A stretch of DNA of 64,000 nucleotides from Spirosoma oryzicola (GTDB lineage Bacteria; Bacteroidota; Bacteroidia; Cytophagales; Spirosomataceae). The position numbers and the translations under genes are program-made. Below are positions 41,444 to 49,077 of the stretch, one piece after another. The stretch spans positions 2,868,501 through 2,932,500 of the forward strand of contig NZ_CP089538.1 of assembly GCF_021233055.1 (NCBI RefSeq), read 5' to 3'. The first letter of the stretch is position 1, and the number at the start of each line of letters is the position of its first letter. The notes under the pieces are model-generated. The model was not told the origin of the DNA, did not search any database, and worked only from the letters and a program-made list of their open reading frames with translations.

Positions 41444-42688
41444 TTATGCACCGACTTTCACGGCAATGCGGTGGCAGGCGTTGTTGCAATACCCCTCCGG
41501 ATTCCACTGGGGCATAACCATGGGTTGTGATACACCCGCATCGTCGGTTGCCCGCGCCCATAGTTCGTAATAGCCCGGTTGGGAAAATTTAATCGTTGCG
41601 GTCCAGTGCTGCCAAGCCAGGCGATTCTTCGGTGGTTTTAGATCGGCTTTCTGCCAGGTGGCCCCAAAATCATGCGACACTGCTACCTCGCGAACCGAGC
41701 GATCTCCTGCCCAGGCGTGGCCGCGTAAGTTGAGCGTCTGACCTTTGGTAAGCATAGCACCCGTTTGGGGAAACGTAACGAGCGATTTCACCGGCATGGA
41801 CTCAATAATTTTGAACTGACTTTCGGGTGGATCGACGCCGGGTTCGACGGGGTTGATCGGCACCTTATAGCTTTTACCCGTCATTTTTGTTCCATCGTGG
41901 ACTTTGTTGCGTACCGCAATCGTGTGCAGCCATTTGCCCGAGGTCGAAGCGGGCCAGCCGCCGACGACCAGCCGCAGCGGAGCGCCGTTGACAAGCGGAA
42001 TATCCTGCCCGTTCATGGCCCAGGCAACCAGCGTTTCGTCTTCGAGGGCTTTGCGCATCGGCACTCCGCGCGATATGGCTTCTTTTTTCGGGTCCAGACT
42101 GATGTGTACATCCTTGCCGTAATAACCAATGTAGACCGCATCGTCTTTCAAGCCCACATCGGCCAAAATATCTTTCAGCCGAACCCCGGTCCATTCGGCA
42201 CAGCCAACGCCCCCATCCGTCCACTGGTTGCCCGATGTTTTAGGGAAATAACCAGACCGTCCGTTGCCAGCACATTCGAGCACCAGCTGGTACGTGTAGT
42301 GCTTAAAGCGTTTCTTTAAGTCGTCGAGTTTGTAGGTTTTTGCCTGCTTCACCGACTCGCCGTTGATCGTCAACGTCCAGCTGGCGGGGTCTACTTTTTC
42401 GGGCATCAGGCCATTATTGCGAATAAACAGCTTATCGGCAGGTGTAATGGCATCATCCAGCAGGTGCGCGGGCGTTTCGACGTTCCAGGGTTTGTCGCTC
42501 AACACAACCAGACCTTTATTTTTCGTCGCCATTGGATCAACCTCAAACGCCATTGGCAAATAATGCTGAGGCAATTTGTCGGCAAAAACGATGTCGGTAC
42601 CGAGCAGGGTAGTGAGCGTTGCCAGGGCGCTTTTCTGGAGAAAACCCCGGCGGTCAAAAAGGTTATCGGATGGGTTTTGTGATGCCAT
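41444..42688 (-). CDS. sulfite oxidase-family molybdopterin enzyme (SorA/SoxC-like)
   Basis: A 414-residue protein from the ATG at 42688. The N-terminus carries a Tat signal (DRRGFLQKSALA), so it is exported folded to the periplasm. The molybdenum-binding Cys is Cys139 in LVLECAGNGRSG, and the C-terminal Mo-co dimerisation domain runs through LRGHAWAGDRSVREVAVSHDFGATW. It oxidises sulfite to sulfate, or a related S-oxide, and passes electrons to the adjacent cytochrome. An in-frame ATG further upstream overlaps the purA stop and terminator and is unlikely. Operon order: this gene, cytochrome, psi-like protein. Confidence 0.9.
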   Translation of the reverse strand: MASQNPSDNLFDRRGFLQKSALATLTTLLGTDIVFADKLPQHYLPMAFEVDPMATKNKGLVVLSDKPWNVETPAHLLDDAITPADKLFIRNNGLMPEKVDPASWTLTINGESVKQAKTYKLDDLKKRFKHYTYQLVLECAGNGRSGYFPKTSGNQWTDGGVGCAEWTGVRLKDILADVGLKDDAVYIGYYGKDVHISLDPKKEAISRGVPMRKALEDETLVAWAMNGQDIPLVNGAPLRLVVGGWPASTSGKWLHTIAVRNKVHDGTKMTGKSYKVPINPVEPGVDPPESQFKIIESMPVKSLVTFPQTGAMLTKGQTLNLRGHAWAGDRSVREVAVSHDFGATWQKADLKPPKNRLAWQHWTATIKFSQPGYYELWARATDDAGVSQPMVMPQWNPEGYCNNACHRIAVKVGA

Positions 42689-42715
42689 TGGTAAAAACGG
42701 GCCAGATTGAGTTCT

Positions 42716-42723
42716 CAAAAATA
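42716..42723 (-). promoter_or_regulatory. minus-7 element for sulfite dehydrogenase operon
   Basis: Reads TATTTTTG on the minus strand, a full TAnnTTTG match, 27 bases before the ATG at 42688. The minus-33 part would fall inside the purA terminator and is not clear. Confidence 0.45.
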
Positions 42724-42729
42724 CGCAAA

Positions 42730-42766
42730 AAAAGCCAGCCCTGGCGTAGTTGCAGGACTGGCTTTT
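42730..42766 (-). terminator. purA terminator
   Basis: Stem AAAAGCCAG-C-CCTG / CAGG-A-CTGGCTTTT with a single mismatch and a nine-base loop; seven A on the left read as T7 on the minus strand. It follows the purA stop at 42792. Confidence 0.85.
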
Positions 42767-42791
42767 AGAAGACCAGAGCCGATTAGTGGGC

Positions 42792-44081
42792 TTAGGCAAT
42801 ACCTACCGCCTGACGGTAGATGATAGCCTCCCGGTCGGGACTGGTCGAAATGAAGCTGATCGGTAAACCAAGTGTTTCTTCCAGGTAATTGACGTAATCC
42901 GCCAGTTCAGCGGGCATGTCATCGAACGCGTGGATGTTCGCCAGATCCGTTTTCCAGCCCTTGAACGATTTGTAGATCGGAGTCACGTCCGTGTCGCAGA
43001 GATCGTACGGAAGCTGTTCCGTCGTAGTGCCGTCGGGAAGCTGGTAATGCGTGCAAACCTGAATTTCGTCGAAGATATTCAGCACGTCTACTTTCATCAT
43101 AACCAGCTGCGTAACGCCATTGATCATGATCGCGTATTTGAGAGCAGGCAGGTCAAGCCAGCCGCACCGACGCGGACGACCGGTCGTCGCGCCGAATTCG
43201 CGCCCTTCCTGGCGGATTAGCTCACCGGTTTCGTTGGAAAGCTCCGTTGGGAAGGGGCCGCTGCCGACCCGTGTGCAGTATGCTTTAAAGATACCAAAGA
43301 CTTCACCGATCTGGCGGGGTGCCACGCCCAGACCTGTGCAGGCACCAGCCGTCATGGTGTTGGATGAGGTCACGAACGGATAAGAGCCAAAATCAATATC
43401 GAGCAGCGAACCTTGAGCACCTTCGGCCAACACGTTACGGCCATCGTGCAAGGCCTGATTGACTTCGTATTCGCTGTCGGTCAGTTGAAACTGCTTCATG
43501 AATTCGACCGCTGCGAAGAATTCGGTTTCCGCCTGCGGTAACACCGACGCATAATCAAAGTTGTTCTGTTCCAGAATGACCTTATGAATAGCAACCAGCT
43601 TTCCGTACTTGTCCGCAAAATTTGGCGACAGAATATCACCAACGCGAAGTCCCTGACGAGCTACTTTATCCTGATAGGTAGGACCGATACCCCGGAGCGT
43701 CGAACCAATTTTAGACTCACCTTTAGCCTGCTCGTAGGCCGCGTCCAGCAGCCGGTGGGTCGGGATAATGATCGACGCTTTCTTCGAAATCTGTAGGTTT
43801 TTTGTGAGTGCCAGATTGTACTTAGCCAGCCCGTCGATTTCTTTCTTGAAAACAATCGGGTCGAGCACCACACCATTGCCGATGATATTCAGAATATCGT
43901 CCCGGAAGATTCCAGACGGAATCTGGTGCAAAACATGCTTGAACCCGTTGAATTCGAGCGTGTGACCGGCATTGGGACCGCCTTGAAAGCGGGCCACAAC
44001 CTGATACTGTGGTGCTAGCACATCCACAATTTTACCTTTTCCTTCGTCGCCCCACTGGAGGCCTAATAAAACATCTACCAT
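42792..44081 (-). CDS. purA: adenylosuccinate synthetase
   Basis: A 429-residue, full-length PurA. The GTP-binding loop GLQWGDEGKGKIVD is at about residues 7-20, the IMP-binding and catalytic HTLEFNG region follows, and the signature PTHRLLDAAYE-GIGPTYQDK and the late GRPRRCGWLDLPALKYA are all present. It joins IMP and aspartate with GTP to adenylosuccinate, the first step from IMP to AMP, in the cytosol. It is downstream of the Fur-family gene with 136 bases between and has its own terminator. Confidence 0.97.
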   Translation of the reverse strand: MVDVLLGLQWGDEGKGKIVDVLAPQYQVVARFQGGPNAGHTLEFNGFKHVLHQIPSGIFRDDILNIIGNGVVLDPIVFKKEIDGLAKYNLALTKNLQISKKASIIIPTHRLLDAAYEQAKGESKIGSTLRGIGPTYQDKVARQGLRVGDILSPNFADKYGKLVAIHKVILEQNNFDYASVLPQAETEFFAAVEFMKQFQLTDSEYEVNQALHDGRNVLAEGAQGSLLDIDFGSYPFVTSSNTMTAGACTGLGVAPRQIGEVFGIFKAYCTRVGSGPFPTELSNETGELIRQEGREFGATTGRPRRCGWLDLPALKYAIMINGVTQLVMMKVDVLNIFDEIQVCTHYQLPDGTTTEQLPYDLCDTDVTPIYKSFKGWKTDLANIHAFDDMPAELADYVNYLEETLGLPISFISTSPDREAIIYRQAVGIA

Positions 44082-44217
44082 TCTGATTGGCCGCTGAAAC
44101 GGCTGTGATTAGACTAATTTCTCTGAGTTTTTCTTCCGTCGGCTCGTACCCACTGACCAACCAAACGCTGAAGAATACGTTCATGGACGAACGTAAGTAA
44201 AAGCAGGGGGCCTGGAT

Positions 44218-44727
44218 TTACTCCTCGACCGGTATCTGAATACCCTGCGCATCTTTCGCCGTATGCTGCCGGTTTTCGCAGAAATCGCGGGCGCAGGCAC
44301 CGTAGAAAATCAGCGAATGGTGCATGACGTTGAATTTCAGCATGTCGCCAACCATGTTCTGGATATTCTGAACCCGTGGGTCACAGAACTCCATCACCTT
44401 GTGGCAATCCGTACAGATGAGGTGGTCGTGCTGACGGTAACCATACGATTTCTCGTACTGGGCCAGGTTACGGCCAAACTGGTGTTTGGTAACCAGATCG
44501 CAGTCGACCAGTACATCGAGCGTATTATAAACCGTAGCTCGGCTTACGCGATAATTCTTGTTTTTCATCGAGATGTACAACTCGTCCACGTCAAAGTGGT
44601 CTTCCCGGTTGTAGATCTCTTCTAGAATAGCGAATCGTTCGGGTGTTTTCCGCAGCCCCTTGTTTTCTAAGTAAGCCGTGAAAATCGTCCGGGCAGATTC
44701 TAAGTTTGATAATTTCGGCGCAGCCAT
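44218..44727 (-). CDS. Fur-family transcriptional regulator
   Basis: A 169-residue Fur-family metalloregulator. The winged-helix part shows [29 protein letters not shown] and [20 protein letters not shown] (about 23-83). The dimerisation part has [15 protein letters not shown] (about 101-115), with a CxxC zinc pair, and a second pair CARDFC further on. It could be Fur, PerR or Zur; the pattern does not separate them, though the HDHLIC segment supplies the usual regulatory-metal His. It is upstream of purA on the same strand, and the bifunctional (p)ppGpp gene ends 123 bases upstream of it. Confidence 0.92.
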   Translation of the reverse strand: MAAPKLSNLESARTIFTAYLENKGLRKTPERFAILEEIYNREDHFDVDELYISMKNKNYRVSRATVYNTLDVLVDCDLVTKHQFGRNLAQYEKSYGYRQHDHLICTDCHKVMEFCDPRVQNIQNMVGDMLKFNVMHHSLIFYGACARDFCENRQHTAKDAQGIQIPVEE

Positions 44728-44750
44728 ATCCGTTCCGATGATTGAAAGTG

Positions 44751-44758
44751 CAAAAATA
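44751..44758 (-). promoter_or_regulatory. minus-7 element of the Fur-family gene
   Basis: Reads TATTTTTG on the minus strand (CAAAAATA on plus), 24 bases before the ATG at 44727. A weak minus-33 (ATG for TTG) sits at the 19-base spacing. Confidence 0.5.
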
Positions 44759-44849
44759 AAAGTTATAGCCTATAGTTCATGGTTTATGGACTATAGTTTG
44801 TTCGTAATCGAACAAACGGGAAACCACGAAGTACACACTACGAAAAAAA

Positions 44850-47105
44850 TCAGGAGTCGAACCGCACGACCTCGAAGACGCCCTGAACCCGTTCCAGTTT
44901 GCGCATGAGCGTTTCGAGATGCCCCGTGTCATGAACGTAAAGCCGGATGTTACCCTCAAAGATACCATCTTTCGAGTCAATCGTTACCGAACGCATGTTG
45001 ATGTGTAGTTCATTGCTGATAACCCGCGTTACGTCGTTCACTAAACCGACACGGTCCATTCCCGTGATGCGCAGACCCGCCAGGAACGCCAGCTCTTTCT
45101 GGGAGGTCCATTTGGCTTTGATGATCCGGTTACCGTGGTTCGACATCAATTCGACGGCGTTTGGACAGGTGACCCGGTGAATTTTGATGCCGTCGTTGAT
45201 GGTTACAAACCCGAATACGTCGTCGCCCGAAATGGGGTTGCAGCACTTCGAGAGCGTGTAGTCGATGCGATCCATGTCCTCACCAATGAGCAGCATGTCG
45301 GCGTCGGCCCGTTCCCCGTGAATTCGTTTTAATTCTTTGGTAAACGACTTGGCGTCCTGTAGGGCATCGGTATTGAGTTTGTTCAGGCGGTTCTCTTTCG
45401 CTTCCTTGTCGGATTTGAATTTCTTTAGTTCCTGAACGTCGATGTGTCCTTTGCCAACGCGGTAAAAGAAATCGTCGCTTGTTTTGGAGCCGAAATAAGC
45501 CCGGAGCTGATTGATGGTTTCGTTGGTCATCTCCATCCGCAGCACCCGCAGTTTTTTCTGCACCAGATCACGGCCATCGGTCACGAACCGTTTGTTTTCT
45601 TCCTTGATTAAGTCCTTGATCTTGGTCTTAGCCTTGGACGTAACCACGAACCGCAGCCAGTCTTCGCTCGGTTTCTGACGATTCGAGGTAATGACTTCAA
45701 CCTGATCGCCGTTTTGCAACACATGGCTCAGCGGTACGAGTGTGTTATTGACCTTGGCGGCCATACAGCGAGCCCCGATCTGGGTGTGAATATCGAAGGC
45801 AAAATCCAAGGCCGTAGCCCCCCGCTGCAAGACTTTCAAATCGCCTTTGGGCGTAAACACAAAAACTTCCTCGCTGTACAGGTTGCTTCGAAAATCGTCG
45901 ACAAACTCGATAGCGGCTTTTTTGTCGCCCGTACCAGCCGACTCGATCATATCGCGCACCTGACTGATCCAGGCTTCAATGCCCGCACCCGTCTGGGTAT
46001 CGTTGCCTTTGTATTTCCAGTGGGCCGCGTAGCCTTTCTCGGCAATTTCATTCATCCGCTCGGTGCGGATCTGTACTTCTACCCACTGACCGGAGCGGCT
46101 CATCACCGTCGTATGGAGCGATTCATACCCGTTGGCACGGGGCGTACTAATCCAGTCCTTCAACCGGTCGGGATTGGGTTTGAAATGATCCGTAACGATG
46201 GAGTACGCCCGCCAACAGGCCGCTTTTTCTTCTTCGGGGGGCACGCTCAGTATAATCCGGACGGCGAACAAATCGTAAATCTCTTCGAACGGCTTTTTCG
46301 ATTTGCTGAGCTTGTTCCAGATCGAATAAATTGATTTGGGACGACCTTTGATCATGTATTTGATCTTTGTTTCGCCCAGGTCTTTCTCAATCGGCTCGAT
46401 AAACCGACCGATGAACCGGTCGCGGGCTACGCGGGTTTCGCGCAGTTTTTTGGCGATATCCTTGTACGCTTCCGGCTCAACGTACTTCAGGTACATGTCT
46501 TCAAGCTCCGACTTAATTGCATACAAACCCAGTCGGTGCGCCAGGGGCGCATAAATGTAAATCGTTTCCGAAGCGATCTTTAACTGCTTGTCGCGGGGCA
46601 TGGAGTCCAGCGTTCGCATGTTATGGAGTCGGTCGGCCAGCTTGACCAGGATTACCCGAACATCGTCCGAAAGTGTCAGCAGCATCTTACGGAAGTTTTC
46701 GGCCTGCTGCGACGTGCCGTACTCGAAGATGCCCGAAATTTTGGTTAGCCCATCGATGATTTTGGCTACTTTGGAGCCGAATGCCCGCTCAATGTCGGCA
46801 ATCGTCGTATCTGTATCTTCCACGACATCGTGCAGCAGAGCTGCCACGATACTCGTTGTGCCCAACCCAATTTCTTCAACCGCAATCTGGGCAACGGCCA
46901 ACGGGTGGTAGATGTACGGTTCTCCCGACCGCCTGCGCATATTTTTGTGCGCTTCGGCGGAGGTGTTGAACGCTTTTTTGATCAGTTTGGCGTCATCGCC
47001 TTTCAGCATTGGCTTTGCCGCCCGCAGTAGTCGTCGGTAGCGTTTCAGGATTTCCTGGCGCTCCAGCTCTAGATCGATCGCAGGTTCGGCGGTGGCATTC
47101 ATCAT
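44850..47105 (-). CDS. spoT: bifunctional (p)ppGpp synthetase/hydrolase RelA/SpoT
   Basis: A 751-residue long Rel protein from the ATG at 47105 (another ATG follows at once; an ATG at 47249 would begin within the tRNA promoter and is rejected). The HD hydrolase domain keeps its metal site (SIVAALLHDVVEDTD, KLADRLHNMRTL), and the synthetase domain has the catalytic RANGYESLHTTV and EVQIRT segments, so both activities look intact. TGS (VFVFTPKGDLKVL), a zinc/helical region with LSKCCNPISGDDVFGFVT, and a C-terminal ACT domain follow. It sets (p)ppGpp levels in the stringent response. It is divergent from tRNA-Leu. Confidence 0.96.
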   Translation of the reverse strand: MMNATAEPAIDLELERQEILKRYRRLLRAAKPMLKGDDAKLIKKAFNTSAEAHKNMRRRSGEPYIYHPLAVAQIAVEEIGLGTTSIVAALLHDVVEDTDTTIADIERAFGSKVAKIIDGLTKISGIFEYGTSQQAENFRKMLLTLSDDVRVILVKLADRLHNMRTLDSMPRDKQLKIASETIYIYAPLAHRLGLYAIKSELEDMYLKYVEPEAYKDIAKKLRETRVARDRFIGRFIEPIEKDLGETKIKYMIKGRPKSIYSIWNKLSKSKKPFEEIYDLFAVRIILSVPPEEEKAACWRAYSIVTDHFKPNPDRLKDWISTPRANGYESLHTTVMSRSGQWVEVQIRTERMNEIAEKGYAAHWKYKGNDTQTGAGIEAWISQVRDMIESAGTGDKKAAIEFVDDFRSNLYSEEVFVFTPKGDLKVLQRGATALDFAFDIHTQIGARCMAAKVNNTLVPLSHVLQNGDQVEVITSNRQKPSEDWLRFVVTSKAKTKIKDLIKEENKRFVTDGRDLVQKKLRVLRMEMTNETINQLRAYFGSKTSDDFFYRVGKGHIDVQELKKFKSDKEAKENRLNKLNTDALQDAKSFTKELKRIHGERADADMLLIGEDMDRIDYTLSKCCNPISGDDVFGFVTINDGIKIHRVTCPNAVELMSNHGNRIIKAKWTSQKELAFLAGLRITGMDRVGLVNDVTRVISNELHINMRSVTIDSKDGIFEGNIRLYVHDTGHLETLMRKLERVQGVFEVVRFDS

Positions 47106-47210
47106 GGTTGGCGTCTTTGCAGGTGGTTGTACTCGCTCTACCAAGATAACAAAATAATATGGTAAAAAAGACGCTGCATCCACTAAAAATAAAACCTTTG
47201 AAAATTTTTC

Positions 47211-47240
47211 TTGACATGTATAAATTCTTTTGTACCTTTG
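47211..47240 (+). promoter_or_regulatory. canonical Bacteroidota promoter of tRNA-Leu
   Basis: TTGACA at 47211-47216 and TACCTTTG at 47233-47240, with exactly 19 bases between TTG and TA. It is a perfect TTG-N19-TAnnTTTG match and lies 72 bases before the tRNA, the clearest promoter in the window. Confidence 0.88.
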
Positions 47241-47311
47241 CACCTCCAAAACACGAGTTGATGAGCGCTAGACAGACAAATCTGGCTTGACGACTTCTCA
47301 ACCTCCAGGCC

Positions 47312-47393
47312 GCGGGTGTGGCGAAATTGGTAGACGTGCCAGACTTAGGATCTGGTGCCGCAAGGCATGGGGGTTCGAGTCCCTCCACCCGTA
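47312..47393 (+). tRNA. trnL: tRNA-Leu (anticodon UAG)
   Basis: An 82-base class II tRNA. The acceptor stem is GCGGGTG/CACCCGT with a terminal G-U pair, the D arm is TGGCGAAATTGGTAGACGTG, the anticodon stem-loop CCAGA-CTTAGGA-TCTGG holds TAG (read as UAG, for CUA and CUG leucine codons), a long variable arm TGCCGCAAGGCA follows, and the T arm contains GGTTCGAGTCC. The CCA end is not encoded (the discriminator A is followed by CA). Confidence 0.96.
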
Positions 47394-47401
47394 CATCGTT
47401 T

Positions 47402-47484
47402 AAAAGCGAAAGACTGAAAGAGTGAAAGAGCGTTTGTCTGTGAATGACTCACTCTCCCTTCTTTCAGTCTTTCGCTCTTTTATT
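47402..47484 (+). terminator. long hairpin after tRNA-Leu
   Basis: Sixteen-base arms AGCGAAAGACTGAAAG (from about 47405) and CTTTCAGTCTTTCGCT (47461-47476), with a long loop that can form further pairs (GAGTGA/CTCACTC), then CTTTTATTTT. It probably ends the tRNA transcript before trigger factor. Confidence 0.7.
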
Positions 47485-47501
47485 TTAAAACCGACACAAA
47501 C

Positions 47502-48863
47502 GTGGATATTACTTTAGAAAAAGCCAGTGATACCAATGCTTCGCTGAAAATCGTCCTGACCCCAGCCGACTACAAACCAGAAGTTGATAAAAAACTGAAA
47601 GACTACGGTCGGAAGGTTCAACTGAAAGGTTTCCGGCCTGGCCATGTTCCTGCTTCGCTCGTGCAGAAAATGTACGGTAAAAGCATCCTGGTGGACGAAA
47701 TCAACTCGATGCTAAGCAAAACGGTTAGCCAGTATATTCGCGAAAACAAGTTGCAGGTCGTTGGTGATCCTGTGCCAAATCGTGAAGAGGCCGATGCCAT
47801 CGATTGGGATAACCAAACCGATTTCGCGTTTAGCTACACGCTGGGTCTGGCATCGGAATTCGATATCGATTTTAATGATCTGCCAGGCGTAACGCAGTAC
47901 GAAATTCAGGCTGGTGATGCCGAAGTCAATTCAACCATTGCTGAACTGCAACAACGTTTCCATGCGCACGCTCATGGCGAAGAAGTAGGCGATGGTGATA
48001 CGATCTACGGTGAACTGAAGCAGGTGAACGCACCCGCTGAAGGTGAAGCGTTTACGGCCAAAACGGCTTTCCCGATGAATCAGATGGCCGAAGAAGCCAA
48101 AGGACAGTTTATCGGTAAGAAGAAAGGTGACGTGGTTACGTTCAATCTGGAAGCTGCGTTCCCGGACGAAAAAGCACGGGCTACGGCAACCGGTGCACCA
48201 AAAGAAGACATTGCTAACCTGACCGGTGAGTTTACGTTCGAGGTAGACGATATTACCCGTCATGAGCCAGCCGCGTTGGATCAGGAGTTCTTTGACAAAG
48301 TGCTGGGTGCTGGTGCCGTCGAGAACGAAGAGCAGTTCCGCGTGAAAGTAGCCGAAATCATCCGGGGCAACTACGGACGTGAAGCCGCTCAACTGCTGCG
48401 ACTGGACATCGAAAAGATGTTGCTCGAAAATACGCCGATTTTGCTGCCCGACGAGTTCCTGAAAAACTGGTTGCTGGAAGTAAACGAAGGAAAGTTCACC
48501 CCAGAACAAATTGATGAGCAGTACGATGACTTTACGAAGTCCGTAAAACTGCAACTCATCAAGAATAAAATCGCCGATAAAGCCGACATCAAAGTTGAGT
48601 TCGAGGAAGTGCTGGAAGTAACGCGTCAAATGGTACGCGAGCAGTTCGGTTTTGCCGGTGCTGAAAATGAGGAGATGAACCAAACCATCGACCGCATTGC
48701 CCGGAACTACCTGCTGGACGAGAAAAACAACGGCCAGAATTACACCAGCACGTTCAACCGGGTGTACGATGATAAAGTAATCGACTACGCCAAGACTCAG
48801 TTGACAATTGCTACCCAGGAGGTAACGGTTGATGAGTTTAAAGCACTGGTTGAAAATCGCTAG
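47502..48863 (+). CDS. tig: trigger factor
   Basis: A 453-residue trigger factor with a GTG start at 47502; no ATG fits upstream. The N-terminal ribosome-binding domain shows LKGFRPGHVPASLVQKMYG (about 40-58), close to the GFRxGxxP signature that docks on the ribosome. The middle region (about 150-250) corresponds to the FKBP-like PPIase, here divergent, and the helical C-terminal domain (about 270-450) holds nascent chains. It chaperones new polypeptides at the ribosome exit. A terminator follows at 48886. Confidence 0.92.
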   Translation: MDITLEKASDTNASLKIVLTPADYKPEVDKKLKDYGRKVQLKGFRPGHVPASLVQKMYGKSILVDEINSMLSKTVSQYIRENKLQVVGDPVPNREEADAIDWDNQTDFAFSYTLGLASEFDIDFNDLPGVTQYEIQAGDAEVNSTIAELQQRFHAHAHGEEVGDGDTIYGELKQVNAPAEGEAFTAKTAFPMNQMAEEAKGQFIGKKKGDVVTFNLEAAFPDEKARATATGAPKEDIANLTGEFTFEVDDITRHEPAALDQEFFDKVLGAGAVENEEQFRVKVAEIIRGNYGREAAQLLRLDIEKMLLENTPILLPDEFLKNWLLEVNEGKFTPEQIDEQYDDFTKSVKLQLIKNKIADKADIKVEFEEVLEVTRQMVREQFGFAGAENEEMNQTIDRIARNYLLDEKNNGQNYTSTFNRVYDDKVIDYAKTQLTIATQEVTVDEFKALVENR

Positions 48864-48885
48864 TACTGCCTGTATACAGGTAATC

Positions 48886-48912
48886 AAGGCCCGGTCATTG
48901 ACCGGGCCTTTT
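48886..48912 (+). terminator. tig terminator
   Basis: Perfect ten-base arms AAGGCCCGGT and ACCGGGCCTT with a five-base loop and four T in total at the right edge, 23 bases after the stop. Confidence 0.8.
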
Positions 48913-49077
48913 GCGTTTTATTAGAACCAGAGCCGCATAACTTACTAGTTGGTATGTTTTTTAGCTAAATCTGCCGGAGTAAGCAGTATATTTTGACAAA
49001 ATGGGCTATTGGTTAGTAGCCATACGCTACGTTCATGGCATCTGTGAACGATTAAGCAAGCACTAGCTAAGCCCTGT

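Noticed and set aside
44796..44817. Perfect 9-bp hairpin GTTTGTTCG/CGAACAAAC near the spoT 3' end
   Set aside because: Possible spoT terminator, but no T-run on either strand; too weak to list as a feature.
47931..48887. 318-codon open frame opposite trigger factor
   Set aside because: It is antisense to the tig gene, which is certain from its family signature; the frame has no domain or start context.
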